Counted from the stretch's first letter, positions 1-7,082 are shown. The stretch is 16,816 nucleotides of DNA from CAZMGB01 sp964565775 (GCA_964565775.1 CAZMGB010000031.1:1-16816); one strand, 5' to 3'. Numbers and translations: made by a program. The notes: generated from the sequence alone by a model not told the origin.

Positions 1-5
1 TGGCC

Positions 6-70
6 GGGACCTCCCCCCCCCCCGGTCCCACACCGTGGGCTGGGGGTCGTCGGGGCGGCGCTGACGCCCC
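6..70. repeat. C-rich cluster of short inverted repeats
   Basis: Three short perfect inverted repeats lie side by side: GGGACC (6-11) with GGTCCC (24-29) around an 11-C run; CCCAC (27-31) with GTGGG (35-39); and GGGGCG (52-57) with CGCCCC (65-70). A second C run of eight follows at 67-74. No open reading frame is convincing here. It lies past the end of the tetrapyrrole operon and may be structured intergenic DNA. The long C run is also prone to sequencing error. Confidence 0.4.
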
Positions 71-74
71 CCCC

Positions 75-96
75 GCGGCGACCTGAAGGTCGCCGC
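75..96 (-). terminator. Stem-loop at 3' end of the tetrapyrrole operon
   Basis: GCGGCGACCT (75-84) and AGGTCGCCGC (87-96) form a perfect 10-bp inverted repeat with almost no loop. It directly abuts the TAG stop (97-99) of the cobA-hemD fusion. On the minus strand no U-tract follows, only G-rich sequence. It is therefore a strong 3' hairpin that may stop or protect the transcript, not a textbook intrinsic terminator. Confidence 0.5.
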
Positions 97-1677
97 CTAC
101 ACGGATTCTGATCTGGATTCAACCCTCTCCCTCAGCGCCCGCACCAGTCCCGGTATCGTGTGCTCCGACGCCACCACGTCCGGCCGCCGGCCCAGTAGCT
201 CCTCCACCGTCTTCGCCGTCACCGGCCCGATGCAGGCGATCACCGGCTTCCGCAGACATTCTACGTCGCCGCCGAGCAACTTCACCAGGTTCTTCACCGT
301 CGACGAGCTGGCAAAGGTGACTACGTCCACTTCGCCCGCCCGCAGCCGCTCCAGCGCCTCGCTGTCCGCCTCTTTGGGAAGCGCCGCCACGTACAAGGTC
401 ACCTCGTCCACCGTCGCGCCGAGATCGCGCAGTCCTTCGACAAGCTCAGGGCGAGCCCCTTCCGCTCGGGGCAGGAGCACGCGCTTCCCCGCCACGCCCT
501 GTTCCGCCAGCGCCGACACGACGCCCTCGGCGATGAACTCCCCGGGCAGCAGGTCGGCAACCAGCCCGCGAGCCGCCAGCTCCGCCGCCGTGCCCGGCCC
601 GATGGCGCATAACCGCGCCGAGGCGAAGGCACGGGCGTCACGGCCGGCCCGTCGCAGATGGTCGAAGAAGGCGTCGACGCCGTTGGCGCTCGTGAACACG
701 GCCCAGCCGTACTCGCCGGCGGCCAGGCGCTTGATTGCCCGCCCGAGGCGGGCCACCTTGCGCTCGTCCGCCGTCGCCACGAGCTCGATGGCCGGCAGCT
801 CGATGGGCTCCGCCCCCTCCAGGGACAGCGCTCGGCTGAGGGCGCTCGCCTGCCGGCGGGAGCGCGTCACCAGCACCCGCTTGCCGAAAAGGGGCCTCGC
901 CTGAGGCGAGTCGAACCAGCGCAGCGTCTCACGCAGGCGCACGACCTCGCCCACGACGGTGATGGTCGGCGGCGAGAGGCCGGCCGCGGTTGCCCTTTCG
1001 GCGATGTCCGCCAGCGTGCCGGTCACCGTCTCCTGCCGCGGCGTCGTGCCCCAGCGGATGACGGCTGCCGGCGTCTCGGGCGGACGGCCGTGCGCTATGA
1101 GCTGGCCGGCGATCTCGGCGAGAGTGCCCGTCGCCATGAGGAGCACGAGCGTGTCCGCGCCCCCGGCGAGCTTCGACCAGTCGATGCTGCTCTCCTCTTT
1201 CGTCGGGTCCTCGTGGCCGGTGACGACGGCGAAGGATGAGGCCAGGCCGCGATGCGTCACCGGTATGCCGGCGTAGGCAGGCACGGCCGAGGCGGAGGTC
1301 ACGCCGGGCACCACGGCGAACGGGATGCCGGCGGCGACCAGCGCCTGCGCCTCCTCGCCGCCGCGCCCGAAGACGAAGGGGTCGCCGCCCTTCAGGCGCA
1401 CGACCCGCTTGCCCTCGCGCGCCCTGGCGACGAGCAGGTCGTTGATCTCCTCCTGTTTGAGCGCGTGACGGCTCGCCTCCTTGCCGACGAAGATGCGCTC
1501 GGCGTCCGGAGGCGCGAGGTGCAGCAGTTCGGCGCTCACCAGCCGGTCGTAGACGACGACCTCGGCTTCGGAGAGGGCAGCGGCGCCGGCCATTGTCATG
1601 AGGCCGGGGTCGCCGGGCCCGGCGCCGACAAGCCACACCCTGCCCGGAGCCTTGCCTGCCGGCAGGCGGGACTTCAC
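97..1677 (-). CDS. cobA-hemD: Uroporphyrinogen-III C-methyltransferase / uroporphyrinogen-III synthase fusion (CobA-HemD)
   Basis: A 526-residue bifunctional cytoplasmic enzyme. The C-terminal HemD half closes hydroxymethylbilane to uroporphyrinogen III; the N-terminal CobA half methylates it twice with SAM to precorrin-2. The CobA part (about 13-250) shows VGAGPGDPGL (17-26), VYDRLVS, KGGDPFVFGRGGEE (96-109) and PGVTSASAVPAYAGIPVTHR (124-143), the standard SUMT motifs. The HemD part (about 260-526) has the loose two-lobe pattern, with GKRVLVTRSR, VFTSANGVDAF, AIGPGTAAEL and VVTFASSSTVKNL. Both halves are near full length, so this is a true fusion of a kind known in several bacterial phyla. 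The GTG start overlaps the hemC stop (GTGA, 1674-1677), implying translational coupling. It is the last gene of the operon. A palindromic repeat lies in its first codons and a second repeat type lies inside the HemD half (434-451). Confidence 0.93.
   Translation of the reverse strand: MKSRLPAGKAPGRVWLVGAGPGDPGLMTMAGAAALSEAEVVVYDRLVSAELLHLAPPDAERIFVGKEASRHALKQEEINDLLVARAREGKRVVRLKGGDPFVFGRGGEEAQALVAAGIPFAVVPGVTSASAVPAYAGIPVTHRGLASSFAVVTGHEDPTKEESSIDWSKLAGGADTLVLLMATGTLAEIAGQLIAHGRPPETPAAVIRWGTTPRQETVTGTLADIAERATAAGLSPPTITVVGEVVRLRETLRWFDSPQARPLFGKRVLVTRSRRQASALSRALSLEGAEPIELPAIELVATADERKVARLGRAIKRLAAGEYGWAVFTSANGVDAFFDHLRRAGRDARAFASARLCAIGPGTAAELAARGLVADLLPGEFIAEGVVSALAEQGVAGKRVLLPRAEGARPELVEGLRDLGATVDEVTLYVAALPKEADSEALERLRAGEVDVVTFASSSTVKNLVKLLGGDVECLRKPVIACIGPVTAKTVEELLGRRPDVVASEHTIPGLVRALRERVESRSESV
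434..451. repeat. Half-copy of the dispersed CTTCGACA-type repeat inside hemD
   Basis: CCTTCGACAAGCTCAGGG here matches one arm of the inverted repeat at 12426-12466 (12451-12468) at 17 of 18 positions. It lies in the coding sequence of the HemD domain, where the minus strand reads as the peptide PELVEG. Similar words are widespread as dispersed repeats in many bacterial genomes (general knowledge). Only one arm is present here. Confidence 0.55.
1654..1667. repeat. 14-bp perfect palindrome at the start of cobA-hemD
   Basis: GCCTGCCGGCAGGC is perfectly self-complementary and lies 10 bases inside the GTG start of the CobA-HemD fusion, encoding the LPAG of its unconserved N-terminal leader. It resembles the hairpin at 13951-13969 (CCTGCCT/AGGCAGG) and may belong to the same family of small dispersed repeats. 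Confidence 0.45.
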
Positions 1678-2600
1678 GCCGATACCCCCGTCACCATCTC
1701 ATCCGCACCCCGCTTCAGGAGCTCCTCGGCGAGCTGGACGCCCAGGGCCGCGGCCGACTCGGCCGGGCCCGACACCTCGCCCCGCACGATGCGCGGGCCG
1801 TCGCTCTCGCCCACGAGGCCCCGCAGGCGGAGGACGTCGCCGTCCACCGTCGCCAGGGCGGCGATGGGCACGCGGCAGCCGCCGCCCAGCCGGGCCAGGA
1901 ACGCCTTCTCCGCGTCCGTGGCGAGCCGCGTCTCCCGGTCATCGAGCGCGGCCACCACCTCCCGCGTGGCAGCGTCATCGGCGCGCGTCTCCAGCGCCAG
2001 GGCGCCCTGGCCCACAGCCGGGAGCATGACATCGACGGGCAGCACCTCCGCCGCCCGCTCGAGCCAGCCGAGGCGCGCGAGGCCGGCGGCGGCCAGCAGC
2101 ACCGCCTCCGCCTGCCCCTCCCTTACCTTTCGCATCCTCGTGTCGATGTTGCCTCTTATGTCGACGACCTCCAGATCGGGGCGAAGCGCTCTTACCTGGA
2201 CGGCGCGCCGCAGGCTGCCCGTCCCTACTCGGGCGCCCGCCGGCAGGGCCGTGAGCTCCTCTCGGCCCCGGCTCACCAGAGCATCCCGCGCATCCTCGCG
2301 CCGGGGCACGGCGGCGATGGCAAGTCCGGCCGGCACGTCCGTTGTCATATCCTTCAGGCTGTGGACGGCCAGGTCGATCTTGCCGGCCAGGAGCGCCGAC
2401 TCCAGCTCCTTCACGAAGACGCCCTGTCCGCCGATGCGGGACAGGGACACGTCCGCCCGGCGGTCGCCGGCCGTGCGGACCTCCTGGACTCGAATGTGAA
2501 GGCTTGGGTGTCGCCGCGCCAGCTCCGCCACCACCAGTTCGGTCTGACGCAGCGCCAGGCGGCTGCCCCGGCTGCCGACGGTGAGGGTCTTCGCGGTCAA
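1674..2600 (-). CDS. hemC: Hydroxymethylbilane synthase (porphobilinogen deaminase)
   Basis: A cytoplasmic enzyme of 308 residues, the usual length, that joins four porphobilinogens into hydroxymethylbilane, the substrate of the HemD half encoded next. It opens with the family signature LTVGSRGSRLALRQT (6-20). It carries HSLKD with catalytic Asp84, the arginine-rich RVGTGSLRRAVQ (124-135) and DIRGNIDTR (147-155), and the cofactor-attachment Cys242 in LGGGCRVPIAA. Asp84 and Cys242 fall at the same numbers as in the E. coli enzyme. The start is TTG at 2598-2600, directly abutting the hemA stop with no gap and no clear ribosome binding site, so translation probably depends on termination of hemA. 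It overlaps the next gene by 4 bases. Confidence 0.96.
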   Translation of the reverse strand: MTAKTLTVGSRGSRLALRQTELVVAELARRHPSLHIRVQEVRTAGDRRADVSLSRIGGQGVFVKELESALLAGKIDLAVHSLKDMTTDVPAGLAIAAVPRREDARDALVSRGREELTALPAGARVGTGSLRRAVQVRALRPDLEVVDIRGNIDTRMRKVREGQAEAVLLAAAGLARLGWLERAAEVLPVDVMLPAVGQGALALETRADDAATREVVAALDDRETRLATDAEKAFLARLGGGCRVPIAALATVDGDVLRLRGLVGESDGPRIVRGEVSGPAESAAALGVQLAEELLKRGADEMVTGVSA

Positions 2601-3875
2601 CTAGTAGTAGCTCGGGGGTTCGACGTCGCCGAGGCCGAACAGCTCCCGCGCCGCCTCAACGTAGAGCTCAGCGTCGGCCCCTTCCTTCAGGCGAGCTATC
2701 GGGCTGTGGAGTAGCTTCTTGACTATCGCTGCAGTCAGGGCGTCGATGCGCTTCCTGTCTTCGGGGGAGAGATCGGAGAGCCGCTGGAGTGTCCGGGCCA
2801 GCTCCCGCTGCCGCATCTCCTCGGCCTGGTGGCGGAGAGCGGCGACGGTGGGAATGACTCGCAGAGTGTCCCACCACTCGACGAAGTGGGCCACCTCTTC
2901 TTCCACCAGCGCCTCCACCTTGCCCATCTCATTCCGGCGGTGGTTCAGGTTGGTCTCGACGACGGCCTGGAGGCTATCGATGTCATAGAGATGCACGTTG
3001 GGCAGCCGGCCCACGGCAGGATCGACATCGCGGGGCACGGCAATGTCGATGACGAGCAGCGGGCGTCCGTTGCGGCCCTGCATGGCGCCCTTCACAATGG
3101 AGCGATCGAGGAGGAACGAAGGGGCGCCGGTGGAGCTGATCACGATGTCGGTATCGGCAAGAGCCCTGGGCATCTCGCTGAAGGGGATCGCCGTGCCGCC
3201 CAGGTCGGCCGCCAGCTCCTCCGCCCTCTCGAAAGTGCGGTTGCTGACGAGCATGCCCGCGACGCCGCACTCGGCGAGTGTGCGCGCGGTCAGCTTGCCC
3301 GCCTCGCCCGCGCTCAGCACCAGCACCTTGCTCGATGCCAGGTCTTCGATAGTCTTCTCCGCCAGGGACACGGCGACGGAGCTGACCGACACCGAGTAGC
3401 GCCCGATAGCTGTCTCGCTGCGGGCGCGCCGCCCTACACGGATGGCCGCGTGGAATACCCGGTCGAGAACCGCGTTCCTGGTCTCGGCGCTGGCGGCGGC
3501 CGCATAGGCCGAGCGCACCTGTCCCAGGATCTCAGCCTCGCCCAGGATCATGGACTCGATGCCCGAGGCGACACGGCAGAGGTGACGGAACGCCTTGTCG
3601 TGCATATGGACGTAGAACCGGTCTGCATGTTCGCGGGCGTCCGTCCCTCGCGCCTTCGACAGGAAGCGGAGGATGGCGTTCCTCACGGCGGGACCGCGTC
3701 CGTCGAGTACGTACACTTCCGTGCGGTTGCAGGTCGAAAGGATGACGCCATTGCGCGTCTCCTGGCGCAGCAAGGCCAGCGCCTCAGGGAGGTCGCCGGC
3801 GGCGAACGCGAACCGCTCGCGCACGGAAACGGGCGCCGTCCTATGGTTTATGCCGACAACCGCCAGTGTAGCCAC
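2601..3875 (-). CDS. hemA: Glutamyl-tRNA reductase
   Basis: The first committed enzyme of the C5 tetrapyrrole route; it reduces glutamyl-tRNA to glutamate-1-semialdehyde with NADPH. It has 424 residues. It opens with LAVVGINHRTAPVSVRERFAF, and the catalytic Cys49 sits in ILSTCNRTEVY. GEAEILGQVRSAY follows in the catalytic domain. The NADPH domain has VLSAGEAGKLTARTL, where many homologues read GAGEMGEL. The C-terminal helical dimerisation domain ends KKLLHSPIARLKEGAD. The frame stays open further upstream, but the family N-terminus begins at a GTG (3873-3875) with a perfect AGGAGG six bases before it (3882-3887), which fixes the start. The upstream gene stops one base earlier. The HemL partner is not in the window. 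Confidence 0.95.
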   Translation of the reverse strand: MATLAVVGINHRTAPVSVRERFAFAAGDLPEALALLRQETRNGVILSTCNRTEVYVLDGRGPAVRNAILRFLSKARGTDAREHADRFYVHMHDKAFRHLCRVASGIESMILGEAEILGQVRSAYAAAASAETRNAVLDRVFHAAIRVGRRARSETAIGRYSVSVSSVAVSLAEKTIEDLASSKVLVLSAGEAGKLTARTLAECGVAGMLVSNRTFERAEELAADLGGTAIPFSEMPRALADTDIVISSTGAPSFLLDRSIVKGAMQGRNGRPLLVIDIAVPRDVDPAVGRLPNVHLYDIDSLQAVVETNLNHRRNEMGKVEALVEEEVAHFVEWWDTLRVIPTVAALRHQAEEMRQRELARTLQRLSDLSPEDRKRIDALTAAIVKKLLHSPIARLKEGADAELYVEAARELFGLGDVEPPSYY

Positions 3876-3876
3876 A

Positions 3877-4536
3877 CTATGCCTCCTGCTGGACAGCTTC
3901 CGTGGCGGCGAGCTCCACGCCCAGCGACGCCGACAGTCGCGCCTTCGCCTGATCGTAGCGGCCCTGGGCGATGAGCGCCCGAAGGCGGCCGTCGATAGCC
4001 CGCTGCCAGGTCTCGGGGCCGACGACGATGCGCCGGGCCCGCAGCTCCCGTCGTACGTCGGCGAGCAGCTCCGCCAGCAGAGCAGAATCTTCGGAAAGGT
4101 AGGCCTCCAGCTCCTCGCGAAGGCGGCGGGCGAGGGCGGGACTGGCCCCACCCGTGGAGGCAGCGATGACCACGTCGCCCCGGCGGATGACCGAAGGCAG
4201 GATGAAGTCACAGTTGGCGGGATCGTCGGAGGCGTTGATCCAGACGCCGCAGCGGCGGCCCTCGGCGGCCACCTGCGCGTTGACCGTCCTGTCGTCCGTA
4301 GCCACCATGCACACCTCGAAGCCCTCGAGGTCGCCGTCCCGGTACTCGCGCTTGACGTGGGCGATGCGGCCGTCGCCCCTGAGGGCCGCCAGCTCGGGCG
4401 TTAGCCGCGGGCTGAGGACCGTCACGGCGGCGCCAGCGGCCAGGAGACCCTTCACTTTGCGCTCGGCCACCTCGCCGCCTCCCACCACCAGACAGGGGCG
4501 GCCGTTCATCTCCAGAAAGACGGGATAGAAGCCCAT
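3877..4536 (-). CDS. sirC: Precorrin-2 dehydrogenase (SirC / CysG N-terminal type)
   Basis: A 219-residue NAD-dependent enzyme that oxidises precorrin-2 to sirohydrochlorin; some relatives also insert iron. It begins FYPVFLEMNGRPCLVVGGGEVAERKVKGLL, a Rossmann nucleotide-binding start (GGGEVAERKV, 19-28). The catalytic-region NASDDPANCDFILPSV carries Asp104 and Asp105, and the family motif ASTGGASPALARRLR spans 126-140. It takes the product of the CobA half encoded downstream, which supports a siroheme branch. ATG start at 4534-4536; only 3 bases separate it from the radical SAM gene. No separate SirB-type chelatase is visible here. The C-terminal third (from about 150) is helical and poorly conserved, as is usual. 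Confidence 0.9.
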   Translation of the reverse strand: MGFYPVFLEMNGRPCLVVGGGEVAERKVKGLLAAGAAVTVLSPRLTPELAALRGDGRIAHVKREYRDGDLEGFEVCMVATDDRTVNAQVAAEGRRCGVWINASDDPANCDFILPSVIRRGDVVIAASTGGASPALARRLREELEAYLSEDSALLAELLADVRRELRARRIVVGPETWQRAIDGRLRALIAQGRYDQAKARLSASLGVELAATEAVQQEA

Positions 4537-4539
4537 CGC

Positions 4540-5823
4540 TTACGCCTGCCCTTCCCCGGACGCGACAACGGCGTCCGCCGCCAGCACCGTCGAGGCTCGC
4601 GGCCGCTCCAGCCGCTCGTAGGGCTCCGTGATGCCCAGCTCCTCATCCGAGAGGTAGCAGGCGGGGTCCTCAGCCCACAGGTCGTCGTAATAGGACTCCG
4701 CCCTCACCCGCAGGTTGCCGTTGCAGATCTCGAAGTAGGGGCAGACGGAGCACTTGCCCTTGATCTTCCCGCGACGGTTCTTGAGGACGGCCATCACGGG
4801 GTCGCTGGTGTCCGTCCAGATCTGGCTGAAGGGCCGCTCCCGCACGCTGCCGAAGCTGTAGTGCCAGCTAAACTGGTCTGCGTGCACGTTGCCCAGGTTA
4901 TCGATATCCGCGATGGCCACACCGGACTGGTTGCCGCCCTGCCAGCGCAGCATCTCGTACACCTCGCCGGCGCGCTCGGGCTGCTCCTCCCTTACCTTTA
5001 GGTAGAGGTAGACGGCGTCGGTGTGGTTGTCGACGGTCAGGACGTCCTTCGTGACGCCGCGCCGGTGCATGTCCTGGGTGCGCCGGAAGATCGTGTCGAC
5101 GGCGTCGCGCGTCTCTTCATGGGTCAGGTCCACCCGGTGCATCGTCTGCAGGCGGTCGCCGCGGCCAGCGTAGGCAAGGTGGTAGAAGCAGGCGCGGGGT
5201 ATGCTCTCCTCCTCGATGAGGTCGAACAGCTCATCGAGGTGCGGGTAGTTGTAGCGGGTCAGAGTCACGCGAATGCCAACGCGGACGCCGGCGTCGATGC
5301 AGGAGCGGATGCCCCTCAGGCTCTCCTGGAACGCTCCCAGCTTGCCCCGGAACTTGTCGTGGATGGGCTCGGGGCCATCGATGCTGACGCCTACGTAGGA
5401 GAGGCCGAGCTCCTTCATCTCCCGGGCAAGCGACGGTGTGATCAGCGTGCCGTTGGTGGAGATGACGGCCCGAATGCCGCGATCCTGGGCGTGGCGGATG
5501 AGATCGAAGAGGTCGGGCCGGAGCAGGGGCTCGCCGCCGGAGAAGAGGATGACGGGCACGCCGAACCGGGCCAGGTCGTCGATGACAGCTCTGCTTTCGG
5601 CGTTGGTGAGCTCGCCGGCGTAGTCCTTGTCGAAGGAGTCGCTGTAGCAATGGGCGCAGTGGAGGTTGCAGCGGCGTATGAGATTCCACACCACCACCGG
5701 CTTCTTGTCCTCCGAGTAGTGCAGGAGGTGAGATGGGAGACGCCCGGCCCGCCGCTCATAGCGCAGGGCGTCGCCCGGAGTTGCCGTTCCACAGAGAAGC
5801 CTAGTTACGCCGAGCACATCCAC
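4540..5823 (-). CDS. ahbC: Radical SAM/SPASM-type heme-pathway enzyme (AhbC/NirJ family)
   Basis: 427 residues. The radical SAM cluster motif is RRCNLHCAHCY with Cys52, Cys56 and Cys59, followed by FSGGEPLLRPDL (94-105), STNGTLIT and SIDGPEP. A C-terminal cysteine set (Cys358, Cys361, Cys367, Cys389) lies in the characteristic CNGNLRVRA...WAEDPACYLSDEE tail. The N-terminus (LLCGTATPGDALRY, then LPSHLLHYSEDKKPVVVWN) is the pattern of AhbC, the 12,18-didecarboxysiroheme deacetylase of siroheme-dependent heme synthesis, and of the related heme d1 protein NirJ. The neighbouring sirC and cobA supply siroheme precursors, which supports such a role. The choice between AhbC, AhbD and NirJ is inferred from remembered motifs. 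GTG start; a second GTG two codons later is also possible. It lies 18 bases after the regulator gene. Confidence 0.78.
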   Translation of the reverse strand: MDVLGVTRLLCGTATPGDALRYERRAGRLPSHLLHYSEDKKPVVVWNLIRRCNLHCAHCYSDSFDKDYAGELTNAESRAVIDDLARFGVPVILFSGGEPLLRPDLFDLIRHAQDRGIRAVISTNGTLITPSLAREMKELGLSYVGVSIDGPEPIHDKFRGKLGAFQESLRGIRSCIDAGVRVGIRVTLTRYNYPHLDELFDLIEEESIPRACFYHLAYAGRGDRLQTMHRVDLTHEETRDAVDTIFRRTQDMHRRGVTKDVLTVDNHTDAVYLYLKVREEQPERAGEVYEMLRWQGGNQSGVAIADIDNLGNVHADQFSWHYSFGSVRERPFSQIWTDTSDPVMAVLKNRRGKIKGKCSVCPYFEICNGNLRVRAESYYDDLWAEDPACYLSDEELGITEPYERLERPRASTVLAADAVVASGEGQA

Positions 5824-5841
5824 TCACTCTCGAAGTTGAAA

Positions 5842-6522
5842 TCAGACAGCCGACCGGACTCTGCGCTCCTCGTACGCCTGGGCGATGCCGAGCAGCACCT
5901 CGTCCGTCAGGGCCATGACCTGCTCACAGGCCTCCAGAATCTCCTGGGGCGAAAGGGCACTGCGCTGGGCCGTCTGACGGGTGGTCTCATCCACACTCTT
6001 ACGGAAGAAGGTGAAGGCCTCCAGCGCCTGGCGCAGGGGGAGCTTCGACCGCGCCAGCGCCCGCCCGTACTCGAGGCCGATTTCCTTCGCCTCCGCAAGC
6101 AGGGGGGCCTTGCGCGTGCGTCGCCCCAAGTAGTCGGATACCAGCTCCACCAGGCGACGCCCCAGCGACCGCAGGCGCTCGCGTTCCTTCTCATCGACCG
6201 TGTGGTACCAGGCGGCCTCGTGCTCCTTGCCCCGCTGAAGCCGACGGCGTATGCGGGCGATAGCGAGACCGCTGAGGTGGCCGTAGCGGCCGCCGCCGGG
6301 ATAGGAGCCGTGGCCACCGATCACAGCCTCCAGGTCCGCTTCCGCGAAGCGGCGATGGCCCCCCGGCGTACGGAAGGAGCGGATCTGACCGCCGTCGGTC
6401 CAGCGACGCAGGGTCGATTCGTCAACCCCGAGCATCCGCGATGCCTGACCCAAGGTCAGCCAGCGCCGGACCTGAGCGCCGCCGTCGCGGCCTTCAGCCG
6501 AGCGATTCTGGGACCGAATCAT
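5842..6522 (-). CDS. MerR-type DNA-binding regulator with helical C-terminal domain
   Basis: 226 residues. Residues 21-60 (WLTLGQASRMLGVDESTLRR, then FRTPGGHRRF) form a MerR/excisionase-type winged helix that binds DNA. A glycine-rich linker (70-82) leads to a basic stretch (90-100) and an all-helical domain (about 110-222). That domain contains YGRALARSKLPLRQALEAFT and resembles the RsbRD N-terminal, globin-like sensor fold; the resemblance is inference from its pattern. It is the first gene after the strong promoter at 6569-6597 and is co-transcribed with five heme genes, so it probably autoregulates and senses heme, redox state or a related signal. No cysteine is present in the protein, arguing against thiol or metal-thiolate sensing. 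Histidines such as His101 and His107 are possible ligands. ATG start with no good Shine-Dalgarno sequence. Confidence 0.82.
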   Translation of the reverse strand: MIRSQNRSAEGRDGGAQVRRWLTLGQASRMLGVDESTLRRWTDGGQIRSFRTPGGHRRFAEADLEAVIGGHGSYPGGGRYGHLSGLAIARIRRRLQRGKEHEAAWYHTVDEKERERLRSLGRRLVELVSDYLGRRTRKAPLLAEAKEIGLEYGRALARSKLPLRQALEAFTFFRKSVDETTRQTAQRSALSPQEILEACEQVMALTDEVLLGIAQAYEERRVRSAV

Positions 6523-6540
6523 GGGGAAATCTACTCAAAC

Positions 6541-6606
6541 TTGACACTTGTGGCCTCTGAATGCCAAGATTTTATCTGCCGCTAAGCTTGGTGTCAACAG
6601 CCACAA
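6541..6606. promoter_or_regulatory. Candidate operator: two inverted 7-bp word pairs around the heme operon promoter
   Basis: TTGACAC (6541-6547) recurs inverted as GTGTCAA (6591-6597), and TTGTGGC (6548-6554) recurs inverted as GCCACAA (6600-6606). One composite site overlaps the predicted -35 of the minus-strand promoter; the other lies just downstream of the predicted start of transcription. Such flanking sites would suit looping repression or autoregulation by the MerR-type protein encoded next to them, which is inference. Confidence 0.45.
6569..6597 (-). promoter_or_regulatory. Sigma70-type promoter of the tetrapyrrole operon
   Basis: On the minus strand a perfect TTGACA (-35, 6592-6597) is followed after exactly 17 bases by TAAAAT (-10, 6569-6574). 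Transcription should begin near 6562, giving a leader of about 40 bases to the regulator's ATG. It is one of the two best promoters in the window and probably drives all six genes down to 97. Confidence 0.75.
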
Positions 6607-6738
6607 AGCACTATCCAGTGGTGGCAAACGGACTATCTTTTCCCAAGGCCTTGACGCGCGTGTCTGCGGGATCTGAAGAGCCCCAGCGGGACGGCTGACC
6701 CCAAAGCCGCGCCACCGGTCGCTCTCCCCCGTCCGGCG
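6598..6738. other. Intergenic stretch between divergent promoters
   Basis: Together with the two promoters, this is the only stretch of about 300 bases without a gene (6523-6822). Beyond the operator-like words and one more GTGGC word (6621-6625), no RNA gene, riboswitch or small coding sequence was recognised. Reading frames through it are short and lack a start with a ribosome binding site. Confidence 0.5.
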
Positions 6739-6767
6739 TTGAATCGCCCCCGCGCCGATGCTAAACT
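6739..6767 (+). promoter_or_regulatory. Promoter of the EF-Tu-domain-like gene
   Basis: TTGAAT (-35, 6739-6744) and TAAACT (-10, 6762-6767) are 17 bases apart, with a TGC extension just before the -10 (6759-6761). Predicted start near 6774, giving a leader of about 50 bases to the ATG at 6823. Confidence 0.6.
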
Positions 6768-6822
6768 GGCGCCAGCCTGGGCGATATCAGCCGCGATTCG
6801 GCGGGCTGCGAAAGGAGGCGCC

Positions 6823-7074
6823 ATGCCGGAACAAGAAGTCGGCAAGGTGAAGGACTACTTCGCCAAGATCGGGGTGGCGGGCATCGACCTTACGGGCACG
6901 CTGCGCGCCGGCGACACGATCCACATCAAGGGCCACACCACCGACCTGGAGCAGGTGGTGGCATCGATGCAGATCGAGCACGAGCAGGTGGAGGAGGCGA
7001 AGGCTGGCGACGCCATCGGCATCAAGGTAGGGGAACGCTGCCGGGGCGGCGATACGGTCTACAAAGTAGTGTAA
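6823..7074 (+). CDS. Small translation elongation factor-like protein (EF-Tu domain II type)
   Basis: 83 residues, cytoplasmic, forming a single predicted beta-barrel. The pattern KVKDYFAKIGVAGIDLTGTL, then LRAGDTIHIKGHTTDLEQVV, SMQIEHEQVEEAKAGDAIGI and VGERCRGGDTVYKV matches domain II of translational GTPases (the oligonucleotide-binding barrel of EF-Tu, IF2 and SelB) with no GTPase domain. Stand-alone proteins of this type are known as 'translation elongation factor-like', with no settled function. The ATG at 6823 is preceded by AAAGGAGG (6811-6818). The open frame extends upstream to 6739 but lacks conservation, and the promoter lies inside that extension, so the short form is preferred. 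It is a single-gene unit, convergent with the rib operon. Confidence 0.75.
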   Translation: MPEQEVGKVKDYFAKIGVAGIDLTGTLRAGDTIHIKGHTTDLEQVVASMQIEHEQVEEAKAGDAIGIKVGERCRGGDTVYKVV

Positions 7075-7082
7075 GACGAGCC

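Noticed and set aside
1252..2499. A 415-codon plus-strand frame antisense to cobA-hemD and hemC
   Set aside because: The translation is Ser/Arg/Ala-rich noise typical of an antisense frame; the minus strand holds conserved enzymes.
3654..3664. A further copy of the CTTCGACAGG repeat in hemA
   Set aside because: Only about 10 bases match and the encoded residues fit a normal glutamyl-tRNA reductase, so chance is the simpler explanation.
3876..4211. An N-terminal extension of hemA by about 112 codons
   Set aside because: It overlaps the precorrin-2 dehydrogenase gene, has no conserved residues, and a perfect AGGAGG precedes the GTG at 3873-3875 where the family N-terminus begins.
6541..6569. 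A plus-strand promoter using TTGACA at 6541-6546
   Set aside because: No -10-like hexamer occurs 16-18 bases downstream on the plus strand; the word is better explained as part of the operator-like inverted repeat.
5023..6585. A 520-codon open frame on the plus strand
   Set aside because: Antisense to the radical SAM and MerR genes, with no domain, no ribosome binding site and low-complexity translation.
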